Source: a virus
Direction: 5' to 3' (one strand)
Virus record (IMG/VR): IMGVR_UViG_3300031227_004569
Coordinates: 1-20,126 of that record
Length of the DNA stretch: 20,126 nt
In this document: positions 7,197 through 14,157 of the stretch, piece by piece
Numbering within the stretch: position 1 is the stretch's first letter
Layout of the letters: each line of letters begins with the position of its first letter
Translations under genes and position numbers: made by a program
The notes under the pieces: model-generated
The model's database searches: none
What the model saw: only the letters and a program-made list of their open reading frames with translations
Told to the model about the DNA's origin: nothing

Positions 7197-8019
7197 TGTT
7201 AAAATGTTTCATACAGCACCCGTTGCCCTCATGCCGCAGTTAGAAGACCATCAAGACTTTTTATTCATCGAAGCGGCTATGGCTTTGGAGAATAAAAAAT
7301 ATTTTGATTATATACTGCGGCTACGTACGTTGCATCCCAATATGTATATCATTATGGATAACTCTGCGTACTTACTGGGTAAGCCCATGCCCGAAAAAGA
7401 TTTTATGCGTGCCTATGAATTTTTCTCGCCTGACTGCATCGTAGTGTTAGACCATCCCTATCAACGCGAGAAAACCCTTGATCTCACAGAAGCTTTTATT
7501 AAAAAGTATCATGGACGTATCAAAGCTAAATTTATGGGTGTACCTCAAGGAAGTACCTTTGCGGAGTATATGCTGTGTTTTCAACTTATGAAACGCTACA
7601 ACGAACTTAGCGTAATCGGCATCAATATGTTTATGGATTGGGAACATCCAGATTTAAGTAAGCTGGAAAAAACCGATCGTGTATGCCGCTTTCGTTCTAC
7701 AGTTATGTTAAATATAAACGCCTCACTCACAGAACATAATAAACTTAAAGAGGGTAGCTTTAAAGCTATACATCTCCTAGGACTTACATTAGGACGAGAA
7801 CTTGCTTTTGCTACGAATCAACATATGACTTTAATAAGGTCATGCGATAGTTCTTCAGCGTTCATACACGGTTATCAAGGTATACGTTACGGTAAGGAAG
7901 GTCTCGTCAAGAAAGACTGGGAGCACAAAATGGATTTCGCCATTCAAAAAATTAGCGGTAAACAACTGACTAATATATTACATAATGTAGCAGTCATTAA
8001 TACAATGAAGGATTTCTAA
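7186..8019 (+). CDS. dpdA: DpdA-like 7-deazaguanine DNA transglycosylase (TGT-like TIM barrel)
   Basis: DpdA enzymes are relatives of tRNA-guanine transglycosylase that replace guanine in DNA with preQ0. The 277-residue protein shows the TGT-like pattern: MDNSAY at 57-62 with Asp58 (as in the TGT DSGG motif), VVLDHP at 86-91, GVPQGS at 118-123 (TGT VQGG region), HLLGL at 196-200 and RSCDSSS at 218-224 with Asp221 as the probable nucleophile. It lacks the TGT zinc-binding tail, as expected for an enzyme not acting on tRNA. ATG 7186 is preferred because GGAGG at 7176-7180 precedes it by five bases; an in-frame TTG at 7174 lies on that site. queC and folE2 in the same window support the DNA-modification role. 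The exact final base is not readable from sequence. Confidence 0.82.
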   Translation: MISSVKMFHTAPVALMPQLEDHQDFLFIEAAMALENKKYFDYILRLRTLHPNMYIIMDNSAYLLGKPMPEKDFMRAYEFFSPDCIVVLDHPYQREKTLDLTEAFIKKYHGRIKAKFMGVPQGSTFAEYMLCFQLMKRYNELSVIGINMFMDWEHPDLSKLEKTDRVCRFRSTVMLNINASLTEHNKLKEGSFKAIHLLGLTLGRELAFATNQHMTLIRSCDSSSAFIHGYQGIRYGKEGLVKKDWEHKMDFAIQKISGKQLTNILHNVAVINTMKDF

Positions 8020-8609
8020 TGTCATACTATAAAGATCAAATTCTTGAAGAACTGGTGCAGGTAAAGCGTCCAGATATACCTGAATTAATTAAGTACCTTG
8101 AAGAAAGTGACTTCTTCACCGCACCAGCCTCAACACGATATCACGATTCGGAACCTGGAGGTTTGGCATACCATAGCTGGACTGTTTTCAGATTGTTCAA
8201 GCATAAAAATGGTATTTATAAACTCGACCTACCTGGGGATACTATCCGTATAGCAGGATTATTACACGACGCATGTAAAATAAATTATTACAAAATGGGT
8301 AAAAAGTGGTACAAGGACGAATCCACGAATTGGAAGTGGGCTCAACAAGACGTATGGCAAGTAGAAGATCAATTCCCAGTAGGCCACGGAGAAAAATCCG
8401 TTATTGTACTACAGAAATATATTGCGCTTACTGAGGTAGAAATTTTATTGATCCGTTGGCATATGTCTTCGTTTGATGCTGCTACACATTTCTACCCACA
8501 TAAATTTGCTTTTAATGATGCCTTAGAAAAATGTCCCGGTATAGTAGCTTTAGCTTCGGCTGATTGGGAATCGAGAATAGTACCTGAGGAAGGGGCTTCG
8601 AATGGATGA
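8019..8609 (+). CDS. HD-domain phosphohydrolase
   Basis: The 196-residue protein carries the HD metal-binding pattern: His52 (AYHSW), His83-Asp84 (LLHDACK), His123 (GHGEKS), His148 (RWHM) and Asp182 (ASADW). HD enzymes of this size hydrolyse phosphoester bonds in nucleotides or RNA; the substrate is not evident. The start codon shares one base with the dpdA stop (TAATG), and the end overlaps the next gene as ATGA, so it belongs to the dpdA operon. A role in trimming dNTP pools or salvaging the displaced base is conceivable only by context. Confidence 0.82.
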   Translation: MSYYKDQILEELVQVKRPDIPELIKYLEESDFFTAPASTRYHDSEPGGLAYHSWTVFRLFKHKNGIYKLDLPGDTIRIAGLLHDACKINYYKMGKKWYKDESTNWKWAQQDVWQVEDQFPVGHGEKSVIVLQKYIALTEVEILLIRWHMSSFDAATHFYPHKFAFNDALEKCPGIVALASADWESRIVPEEGASNG

Positions 8610-9004
8610 GTTTCAAGGCTTACACAGCGGGCTATTTCGATGGCGAGGGCTCCATTCAGATTACAGTAGATTATACATTACGTATTTCGATAGGGAATAC
8701 GTGCCTATCTACAATAAAGTGGCTACATTCAATCTGGGGCGGGAATCTTTATGAATTTCGAGCTCCCACTTCAAAAAGAAGGGTTTTACGTTTGAATTTA
8801 AGCGGTAGCGCAGCTGCAAACTTTTTATATGAGATATTACCCTATTTACACGATAAAAAGCGCCGAGCATTATTAGTATTGAGTTTTTACAGGTATAAAA
8901 GGTTGTATAAACTTGGTAGAGGAAGCAGAAGTCCTAGAGACAAAAAAATACTTAAACGTCGTGAAGCTTATAAAAAGTCTTTAAGCGTTTTAAATCATAG
9001 GTAA
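8606..9004 (+). CDS. LAGLIDADG-type homing endonuclease (free-standing, single motif)
   Basis: The N-terminus has TAGYFDGEGS at residues 7-16, a clear single LAGLIDADG motif with the catalytic acidic residue at its end (Asp12/Glu14 region). At 132 residues it would act as a homodimer. The C-terminal third is very basic (YRYKRLYKLGRGSRS onward), as expected for DNA binding. It is not inside a recognisable intron or intein: it is joined by a 4-base ATGA overlap to the HD gene, with GAGGAAGGGG about ten bases upstream of ATG 8606. Such free-standing phage endonucleases usually cut relatives lacking them, near their own insertion site, and spread by repair. Confidence 0.82.
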   Translation: MSFKAYTAGYFDGEGSIQITVDYTLRISIGNTCLSTIKWLHSIWGGNLYEFRAPTSKRRVLRLNLSGSAAANFLYEILPYLHDKKRRALLVLSFYRYKRLYKLGRGSRSPRDKKILKRREAYKKSLSVLNHR

Positions 9005-9039
9005 AAACCTTTCGGAAAATACATAATAAAGGCTCTCGA

Positions 9040-9068
9040 TTAAATTTTAATTTTAAATTTTGTATAAT
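9040..9068 (+). promoter_or_regulatory. Putative strong promoter upstream of the ssDNA-binding gene (TGTATAAT box)
   Basis: TGTATAAT at 9061-9068 follows an uninterrupted A/T tract from 9040 that resembles an UP element; TTAAAT at 9040-9045 sits at -35 spacing. It is 43 bases before the start codon at 9111. The gap of about 105 bases between the endonuclease gene and 9111 holds nothing else recognisable. Confidence 0.6.
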
Positions 9069-9110
9069 TATATAGAGAATAATCTTACTGTAACGAAGGA
9101 GGTTTTGAAA

Positions 9111-9920
9111 ATGGCCGTGAATAAGTATGGTGTCGATATCGACGATCTCAGACAAGAGATGAAAGATATCGAGAGACGATCTGCGCGGGGTCCTTATTGG
9201 ACGCCTCAAGTAGGTAAGAACGTTGTACGTGTTCTACCCGCCTCAGCGGAGGGGAAACCTTTCTATCACAAGGTGTGGGGACATTGGGTGCGTTCGAAAA
9301 GCACTTCTTTTCCATGCCTCAGTAAAATGAAGGGCGAGAAATGCGCCCTTTGCGAGGAGGTAGATAGGCTCCGCGAAGCTGGCGATCGTAAAAAGGCTAG
9401 CGGACTTAACGCATCCGCGCGTTACTACCTGCAGCTTGTTGATCGTAAGGCTCCCGAAAACGGAGTGCAAATTTTCAATACCGGTGCGACGGTATTCAAG
9501 GGTATTGTCGCTCTCCTCGATGACGAGGATTGGGGTCCAGGTTTGCTGGACATAAAGACGGGTTACGACATCGTTATCGAGCGCGTCGGAGAAGGTCTCG
9601 ATACCACGTATCCATCCATTCGGGCTCGGAAAGATCCTTCACCATCAGAAATTTCTATCGAGGCCCTCCTCAATCTCGAAGATATCATCGATTACTATAC
9701 CTACGATGAAATGCACGCTGTTGTCGCGGGTGAAGCTACCTCGTCGGCCCCTGCAGAGGCTCCACCCATTGAGGCTTCATCCGATACAGAAAGCAACGAG
9801 AAATCGCCGCCGGCGAAAAAGGGAAAGCCGGAGTGTTACAAGAAGTACAATCCTGATGACGAAAAATGTAAAGCCTGTGAGTACAATTTCGATTGCGAAA
9901 TCGATACACCGGCCTCTTAA
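9111..9920 (+). CDS. Single-stranded DNA-binding protein, T4 gp32-like
   Basis: Coats single-stranded DNA during replication and recombination. The 269-residue protein shows a gp32-like OB-fold arrangement with a zinc subdomain (His53 or His58, Cys69, Cys78, Cys81 in KGEKCALCEEVDRL), then YYLQLVDR, VFKGI and the GYDIVIERVG strand. A Pro/Ala/Ser-rich acidic linker follows (residues 205-240). Unlike gp32 it ends in a second Cys cluster, Cys242, Cys253, Cys256 and Cys262. ATG 9111 is chosen for the perfect AAGGAGG upstream; a longer frame from 9060 would begin inside the promoter box. Codons are visibly richer in G and C than in neighbouring genes, in keeping with high expression. Confidence 0.85.
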   Translation: MAVNKYGVDIDDLRQEMKDIERRSARGPYWTPQVGKNVVRVLPASAEGKPFYHKVWGHWVRSKSTSFPCLSKMKGEKCALCEEVDRLREAGDRKKASGLNASARYYLQLVDRKAPENGVQIFNTGATVFKGIVALLDDEDWGPGLLDIKTGYDIVIERVGEGLDTTYPSIRARKDPSPSEISIEALLNLEDIIDYYTYDEMHAVVAGEATSSAPAEAPPIEASSDTESNEKSPPAKKGKPECYKKYNPDDEKCKACEYNFDCEIDTPAS

Positions 9921-9921
9921 T

Positions 9922-10125
9922 ATGGTGAGTACCATCAGTAAGCTAGCCGGAAGTATATTGCTTCTATACGCGGTTTATTACGCTTTTACTAATCTATTCG
10001 GGATACTTCCTCCCCCAGCGGATCGCTGTAAACGTAGCATCTGGGAGATAGCGAATTGGACAATGGCTTTCGTGCGAACAACTTTAATTGCTTGTATCGG
10101 ACTTATACTTTTACATTTGATATAA
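9922..10125 (+). CDS. Small membrane protein, two predicted TM segments
   Basis: A 67-residue protein starting at ATG 9922, one base after the ssDNA-binding gene stop. Two hydrophobic stretches (about residues 8-26 and 46-66) flank a short polar loop containing Pro-Pro-Pro and one Cys. No clear ribosome binding site is visible, so coupling to the preceding gene is likely. The same frame stays open far upstream inside the ssDNA-binding gene, but that part is a basic shadow translation. A membrane anchor or superinfection role is possible; nothing in the sequence decides. Confidence 0.6.
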   Translation: MVSTISKLAGSILLLYAVYYAFTNLFGILPPPADRCKRSIWEIANWTMAFVRTTLIACIGLILLHLI

Positions 10126-10137
10126 GGAGGTAATTTC

Positions 10138-10518
10138 ATGATCGGCAGGAAGAGAGAGGAAGAGGTAGCAAAGGTAGCAGAGGACGCACGTGATACGGAT
10201 GTGGTGGAAACAGAAACGCAGCCCGAGCCTCCCGCACGCACTGCCTCTGAAGATGTGCGTATCATTCAAGAAATGCTTAAACAACTTTTGCCCACAGCGC
10301 AGGAAGATCCTGTATCTATCAGCCGTATTCCTGAGCACTGCGCGGCAATTATGTCAGCAGCTTTGAACCTTGAATGGTTCGGACATACTGGAGGTAAGCA
10401 ACCTCCGGGCAAGGAGCACGCTACGAATGTTATCGCTGTACGCATTTTCAATCTGGATATGACGCTCGCGGAATTTTTCGAGAAGGTACGGGGAATCTTA
10501 CAGCGCGTCGAAAAATAA
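10138..10518 (+). CDS. Hypothetical protein, 126 aa
   Basis: ATG 10138 follows a perfect AAGGAGGT by seven bases, one of the best ribosome binding sites in the window. Residues 1-40 are charged and probably disordered (RKREEEVAKVAED, then a Pro-rich stretch). Residues 40-126 look folded and mostly helical (IIQEMLKQLL, IPEHCAAIMSAALNLEWFG, then AEFFEKVRGILQRV). No family was recognised. It is the last gene before a strong terminator, in the same GC-richer, probably highly expressed group as the ssDNA-binding gene. Confidence 0.75.
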   Translation: MIGRKREEEVAKVAEDARDTDVVETETQPEPPARTASEDVRIIQEMLKQLLPTAQEDPVSISRIPEHCAAIMSAALNLEWFGHTGGKQPPGKEHATNVIAVRIFNLDMTLAEFFEKVRGILQRVEK

Positions 10519-10537
10519 TCAGCAACCTCCTGGTGTC

Positions 10538-10587
10538 AGTACGCCGCTTATATGTATTTATACGCTCTCATAGGCGGCGTACTTTTT
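10538..10587 (+). terminator. Rho-independent terminator
   Basis: AGTACGCCGC at 10538-10547 pairs perfectly with GCGGCGTACT at 10574-10583; TTAT and ATAG extend the stem to 14 pairs with one G-U wobble. The 18-base loop is followed by a T-run (10583-10587). It lies 20 bases after the stop of the gene ending at 10518 and closes the ssDNA-binding operon. Confidence 0.88.
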
Positions 10588-10793
10588 AACTCTAAAAGTT
10601 TCATCTACTCCTGAAGTTCTTAGCCTAAAAGACTTTAAAAGATGGTTTACAAAGTTAAATCTCGATATTTAAAGTTTAATGGGTATATTTTAGAATCTTA
10701 CGTAATAACATTAATAGTAATAGGGACAAAGTAAATTACTTTGTATGTACTTGGTAAAATAATACAATTTTTAAGTAGATTTGAAAAAAGGTT
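10588..10793 (+). other. AT-rich regulatory gap before the replication operon
   Basis: After the terminator there is no credible gene until the resolvase start at 10800. The stretch is AT-rich with a 19-bp palindrome at 10726-10744. TTACTT at 10736-10741 and TAATAC at 10760-10765 could be a weak promoter overlapping the palindrome. The TGTATAAT box found before three other transcription units is absent here. Confidence 0.5.
10726..10744. repeat. 19-bp perfect palindrome, putative operator
   Basis: ACAAAGTAA, a central A, and TTACTTTGT form a perfect 9+1+9 inverted repeat, typical in size for a dimeric repressor site. It lies about 55 bases upstream of the resolvase start codon and overlaps a weak promoter candidate. 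A role as a replication-origin element is the alternative. Confidence 0.55.
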
Positions 10794-10799
10794 GTGCTT

Positions 10800-11393
10800 G
10801 TGAAAATACCCAGAACAAAAATTGTGAATCCTTCCGTATTCTTTGGGTTGGACATTATGGTGCGCAATGCTGGTATCGTGGGTATTAATGCTGAAGGCGA
10901 TAAGGTCATATCCGAGATATGGGACTGTCCTCTTAAAGGTATTAAACGCGTAAATTTTTACTACGAACGCTTCTTAGAACTTATTTCGCAATATCCAAAT
11001 GCTTATTATGGCCTAGAAGATTACGCTTATGGCAAAGGGGGGAAAAATTCACGTTCAGTTTTTACCATAGGTGAAATCACTGGTGTATATAAAATGCATT
11101 TATACAGAACACGCATGCCTTTATTTATATTTGGTATAGGACAAATCAAGAAATTTTTTACTAGTAGCGGAAATGCCCCCAAAGAAGATATGATTGATAA
11201 AGCTTTAGACATGATCGATTGGATACCAACACCCAAATTAAAAAAAGATATTAATCCTATTTCTCATATAGCAGATGCTTATGCAATCTCACTTATGACA
11301 CGCTACTATGCATGTGGTAGTACCTCGACTCTAGAAGCGGCACAAATAAGTTGGTTGGAGGCGCACAATGCCGGAGAGTTTAATATTCGGTAA
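10800..11393 (+). CDS. RuvC-like Holliday junction resolvase
   Basis: A 197-residue RNase H-fold nuclease. FFGLDIMVRNAGIV at 14-27 supplies the first catalytic Asp18, GLEDYAYG at 71-78 supplies Glu73 and Asp74, and HIADAYAISL at 156-165 supplies Asp159; GQIKKFFTSSG at 114-124 matches the RuvC region before the last motifs. It would cleave four-way junctions and branched replication products before packaging. GTG 10800 is preferred because AAAAGG lies eight bases upstream; GTG 10794 is in frame but too close to that site. It overlaps the helicase gene by 26 bases and heads the replication operon. Confidence 0.85.
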   Translation: MKIPRTKIVNPSVFFGLDIMVRNAGIVGINAEGDKVISEIWDCPLKGIKRVNFYYERFLELISQYPNAYYGLEDYAYGKGGKNSRSVFTIGEITGVYKMHLYRTRMPLFIFGIGQIKKFFTSSGNAPKEDMIDKALDMIDWIPTPKLKKDINPISHIADAYAISLMTRYYACGSTSTLEAAQISWLEAHNAGEFNIR

Positions 11394-12639
11394 CGAATTT
11401 AAATTAACTCTTCTGGCCCTTATTCTTAAGGATAAAAATGTAGTTACTAAATTAAGACATTTGAAAGATTTATCTCATGTATTTGAGGATGATCTTTCGA
11501 AGGCGTGTGTAGATATAATATTTGCTTTTTATAAGGAATATGATAATTTACCTACGCAAGAGCAACTACTATTTGAACTTGAGAAAAGAGGCCACGTTCA
11601 AGTACAAAAGGCAATTCAAGCAGCCCTTAATGTAGAAGTAGAAAACCCTGATTGGTATACCCAACAAGTATACGAATTTATACAGCAACAAAATTTTAAA
11701 AATAACCTCGTTAAAGCTGCCTCGGCCCTTGAAAAGGGAGATTTCGATAAGGCCACTTCGATAATCCAAGCTACCTCAAAATTATCACGTTCCAGTTCAA
11801 ATTCAGGTTTAAATTTATTCGCTTCTATTGGAGAGCCTTACACTGAAGATGTACGTAAGGTAGCTACTTCTATCGAACCTCTTGATGAAGCTTTAGGCGG
11901 TGGTTTAGGCCTCGGTGAGCTAGGTCTTATAATGGCTCCTCCAGGCGTAGGTAAAAGTATGATGTTATGCTATTTAGGGAAGCAAGCAGTTTTACATAAC
12001 TATAAGGTAGCACACTTTACATTCGAACTCTCTGCGGAGCGAACTCGCATGAGGTACGAAGCGAGTCTATCCGAAATTCCTATAAATGAATTGCGTATAC
12101 GTTTTGAAGAAAAGTGTAAACGTATACATAAACTCAATTCTGACAACAAATTTGATAATAGTATTTACATAGTCGAATATCCAACTAAAACTTGCCCCAT
12201 TGCTAAAATACAAACGCATCTTGATATGCTAGCCGACCAAGATTTTGTACCCGATTTAGTCATTGTCGATTATCTAGATCTTATTATGTGGGATCGAAGT
12301 ATGGACAAACGCGATGGCTTAGGTGCAAATACGGAAGGCCTTCGTATGATCGCCGCAGAAAGAAAAATTCCGGTATGGAGTGCCACACAAACGAATAGAA
12401 CTGCGGTGGATAAAATTATTTATGGGATGGAAAATGTTTCAGAATCCTTCGAAAAAGTAATGATTACAGATGTCATTATAACTATATGCCAAACAGAGGA
12501 TGAGCATAAAAATAATACATGGCGTTTATTTGTTGCGAAGAATCGTAATAATAGGAAGGGTCAAGAAATAGAAAGTGAATACGATTTTGCTACTATGAAT
12601 TTAGACATACGCAGTAGCGCATTAAATGCTGGAGGTTAA
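11368..12639 (+). CDS. DnaB-like replicative helicase
   Basis: A 423-residue RecA-fold helicase that unwinds DNA ahead of the polymerase. The N-terminal 150 residues are helical and resemble the DnaB N-domain and linker. The motor domain has Walker A APPGVGKS at 190-197, the H1a glutamate in HFTFEL (Glu220), Walker B LVIVD at 297-301, the sensor SATQTNR at 338-344 and the arginine-finger region KNRNNRKG at 391-398. ATG 11368 has GGAGG upstream and lies inside the end of the resolvase gene. The adjacent primase supports the assignment. Confidence 0.93.
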   Translation: MPESLIFGNEFKLTLLALILKDKNVVTKLRHLKDLSHVFEDDLSKACVDIIFAFYKEYDNLPTQEQLLFELEKRGHVQVQKAIQAALNVEVENPDWYTQQVYEFIQQQNFKNNLVKAASALEKGDFDKATSIIQATSKLSRSSSNSGLNLFASIGEPYTEDVRKVATSIEPLDEALGGGLGLGELGLIMAPPGVGKSMMLCYLGKQAVLHNYKVAHFTFELSAERTRMRYEASLSEIPINELRIRFEEKCKRIHKLNSDNKFDNSIYIVEYPTKTCPIAKIQTHLDMLADQDFVPDLVIVDYLDLIMWDRSMDKRDGLGANTEGLRMIAAERKIPVWSATQTNRTAVDKIIYGMENVSESFEKVMITDVIITICQTEDEHKNNTWRLFVAKNRNNRKGQEIESEYDFATMNLDIRSSALNAGG

Positions 12640-12641
12640 AC

Positions 12642-12941
12642 ATGATAAGTTTACCGGAAAGCATTTTTGATATAACTAATGATATACGCATAAATACTTA
12701 TACGGCTGATACAAAAGTTGAGGCTTATCTACGGTCAAAACTTAATATAATCGAAATACCTAGTGCGGAGAGTTGTACATTAGCTAATATACCTATAGGT
12801 CTCACAAAAGAAGTATCTATAAAAACTGATATGAGCACGTATAGACGCGAAGAAATATTTTATATAGGTGAGCATGTAATTATGCAAACGCTTCTTACTA
12901 TCGATAACGAGGGACGTATTACGTTAGACATAAGAGATTGA
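12642..12941 (+). CDS. Hypothetical protein, 99 aa
   Basis: ATG 12642 is preceded by TGGAGGT, which overlaps the helicase stop region; the next gene starts one base after its own stop. The protein looks mostly beta-stranded (EEIFYIGEHVIMQTLLTIDNEGRITLDI at the end, in parts) with one Cys. No family was recognised. Its place between helicase and primase suggests a helicase-loader or primosome accessory, but no loader motif is visible, so this is context only. Confidence 0.75.
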   Translation: MISLPESIFDITNDIRINTYTADTKVEAYLRSKLNIIEIPSAESCTLANIPIGLTKEVSIKTDMSTYRREEIFYIGEHVIMQTLLTIDNEGRITLDIRD

Positions 12942-12942
12942 G

Positions 12943-13806
12943 ATGTCCTATTTTAACATCGAAAAATTCGTAGAAACTAGTGAGTCTATCGAAAGACGCT
13001 CCAACGCAAATGAAATGTGTTTCACATGCCCTTTTTGTGAGGCGGATGGTAAATTTTATGTAAACCGTTCAACATTAAAATATTTCTGTCAAGTATGTAA
13101 TTCCGGGGGAGGGCCTCGAAAAGACCTTAGCAATAACATACGTCTGGTGCCTCCAGCCACGCTACAGTTAATTCGAGTCCCTCCCGGATATATAGAGCTG
13201 ATGCCCCAGCCAAAAAATATATTTCATTCTTTAATACGTGAAAAGCCTCTTATTAGAAATCTCTTGCGGGATAAAAATTTTCGTTGGGAAGACTTGCAAG
13301 GTTGGGAATTAGGCTATTGTACGCATGGGGCTTTCGAAGACCGTCTTGTTATACTTGTACATTTTAACGGACGTTTAGTAGCGTTACAGGCACGTACTTT
13401 AAATAATGCAAAACCCAAATACAAGAACCGCGCGGGTTCAGGTGTTTATGCTCAAATTTTTTATAATTGGGACCGGGCTAAACATTATAATCATATCGTA
13501 ATTGTAGAAGGGCTTTTCGACGCGATGCGCGTCGGTTTCAATGCAATCGCGACAATGGGTACTGCTTTATCGACATATAGAGTAGACCTTATCAATCGCT
13601 TACATCCAAAACGTATTACGCTTGTATTCGATCCAGATCGCGCAGGCAAACGCGGTATGTATCAAGCCTCACGTAAAATATTTCCTACCATAGACGTTTG
13701 CAACGTTACTCTCCCAAAAGAAAAGGACCCCGCTGATATGAATCGCGAGGTCCTTCTAAAACTAATCGCTGAAGCTCAAAAGGTTACGTTAGCACAACTC
13801 TTTTAG
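12943..13806 (+). CDS. DnaG-type primase (zinc finger plus TOPRIM)
   Basis: Makes RNA primers for lagging-strand synthesis. The 287-residue protein begins with a zinc ribbon (Cys26 or Cys29, Cys32, Cys49, Cys52: CPFC and CQVC), followed by DRLVILVHFNGRLVALQAR, a DnaG-like core strand pair, and a TOPRIM domain with VEGLFDA (Glu189, Asp193) and FDPDRAG (Asp230, Asp232). It is shorter than bacterial DnaG because the helicase-binding C-terminal domain is missing, as is common in phages. ATG 12943 follows the previous stop by one base. Its stop codon at 13804-13806 overlaps that of the convergent gene. Confidence 0.93.
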   Translation: MSYFNIEKFVETSESIERRSNANEMCFTCPFCEADGKFYVNRSTLKYFCQVCNSGGGPRKDLSNNIRLVPPATLQLIRVPPGYIELMPQPKNIFHSLIREKPLIRNLLRDKNFRWEDLQGWELGYCTHGAFEDRLVILVHFNGRLVALQARTLNNAKPKYKNRAGSGVYAQIFYNWDRAKHYNHIVIVEGLFDAMRVGFNAIATMGTALSTYRVDLINRLHPKRITLVFDPDRAGKRGMYQASRKIFPTIDVCNVTLPKEKDPADMNREVLLKLIAEAQKVTLAQLF

Positions 13807-14117
13807 GCCCCATCTTCCAGAACTGCATCGACATCTCCCAGAACTTCATCGACGACTTCGAACAGCTCATCAATGAGCTTATCGTCATAAGGTGTCGGCG
13901 ATTTTGCGACGGCGTCACGGAGTTCAGCTTCGAATTCGTTCACCGCAAAGGACATGATCCGCACGATCCGGACGACGGTTGCATTCTCTGCACCGGTATT
14001 GTACAGCATCAGGAGAACGTTGGAGATGTAGCCCATAACCATCAAAAAAACCGGATTCAGACCGGATGAGGCGACTGCGGTGAACTTCGCTGCCAGGATT
14101 TTGAATTTCTCATTCAT
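13803..14117 (-). CDS. Small hydrophobic protein, 104 aa, function unknown
   Basis: ATG 14117 follows a strong AAAAGGAGTAAC site. The protein has a hydrophobic stretch (about residues 17-40, FLMVMGYISNVLLMLY) and an acidic tail (residues 79-104, many Asp and Glu). The PTPYDDKLIDELFEVV segment recalls the C-termini of several small phage proteins of unknown function. The gene is visibly richer in G and C than its neighbours, which suggests high expression or separate origin. One TM segment, small size and location beside lysis genes make a holin possible, but an abundant virion component fits the codon use equally well. Confidence 0.7.
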   Translation of the reverse strand: MNEKFKILAAKFTAVASSGLNPVFLMVMGYISNVLLMLYNTGAENATVVRIVRIMSFAVNEFEAELRDAVAKSPTPYDDKLIDELFEVVDEVLGDVDAVLEDGA

Positions 14118-14157
14118 GATGTTACTCCTTTTTTTGAATTCTTGCCTTATGGCATTA

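Noticed and set aside
9706-9921. Open frame upstream of the small membrane protein, rich in Arg and Lys
   Set aside because: It is an out-of-frame reading of the ssDNA-binding gene; the basic, low-complexity translation has no domain. The real gene most likely starts at ATG 9922.
10588-10793. Gap examined for a tRNA or small RNA gene
   Set aside because: No cloverleaf, TTCGA-type arm or strong hairpin other than the 19-bp palindrome was seen; the palindrome has a one-base centre and fits a protein site better than an RNA hairpin.
13864-13879. Perfect 7-bp hairpin AGCTCAT-CA-ATGAGCT near the convergent operon ends
   Set aside because: It is inside the coding part of the 104-residue gene, has a two-base loop and no following T-run on either strand, so it is not credible as a terminator.
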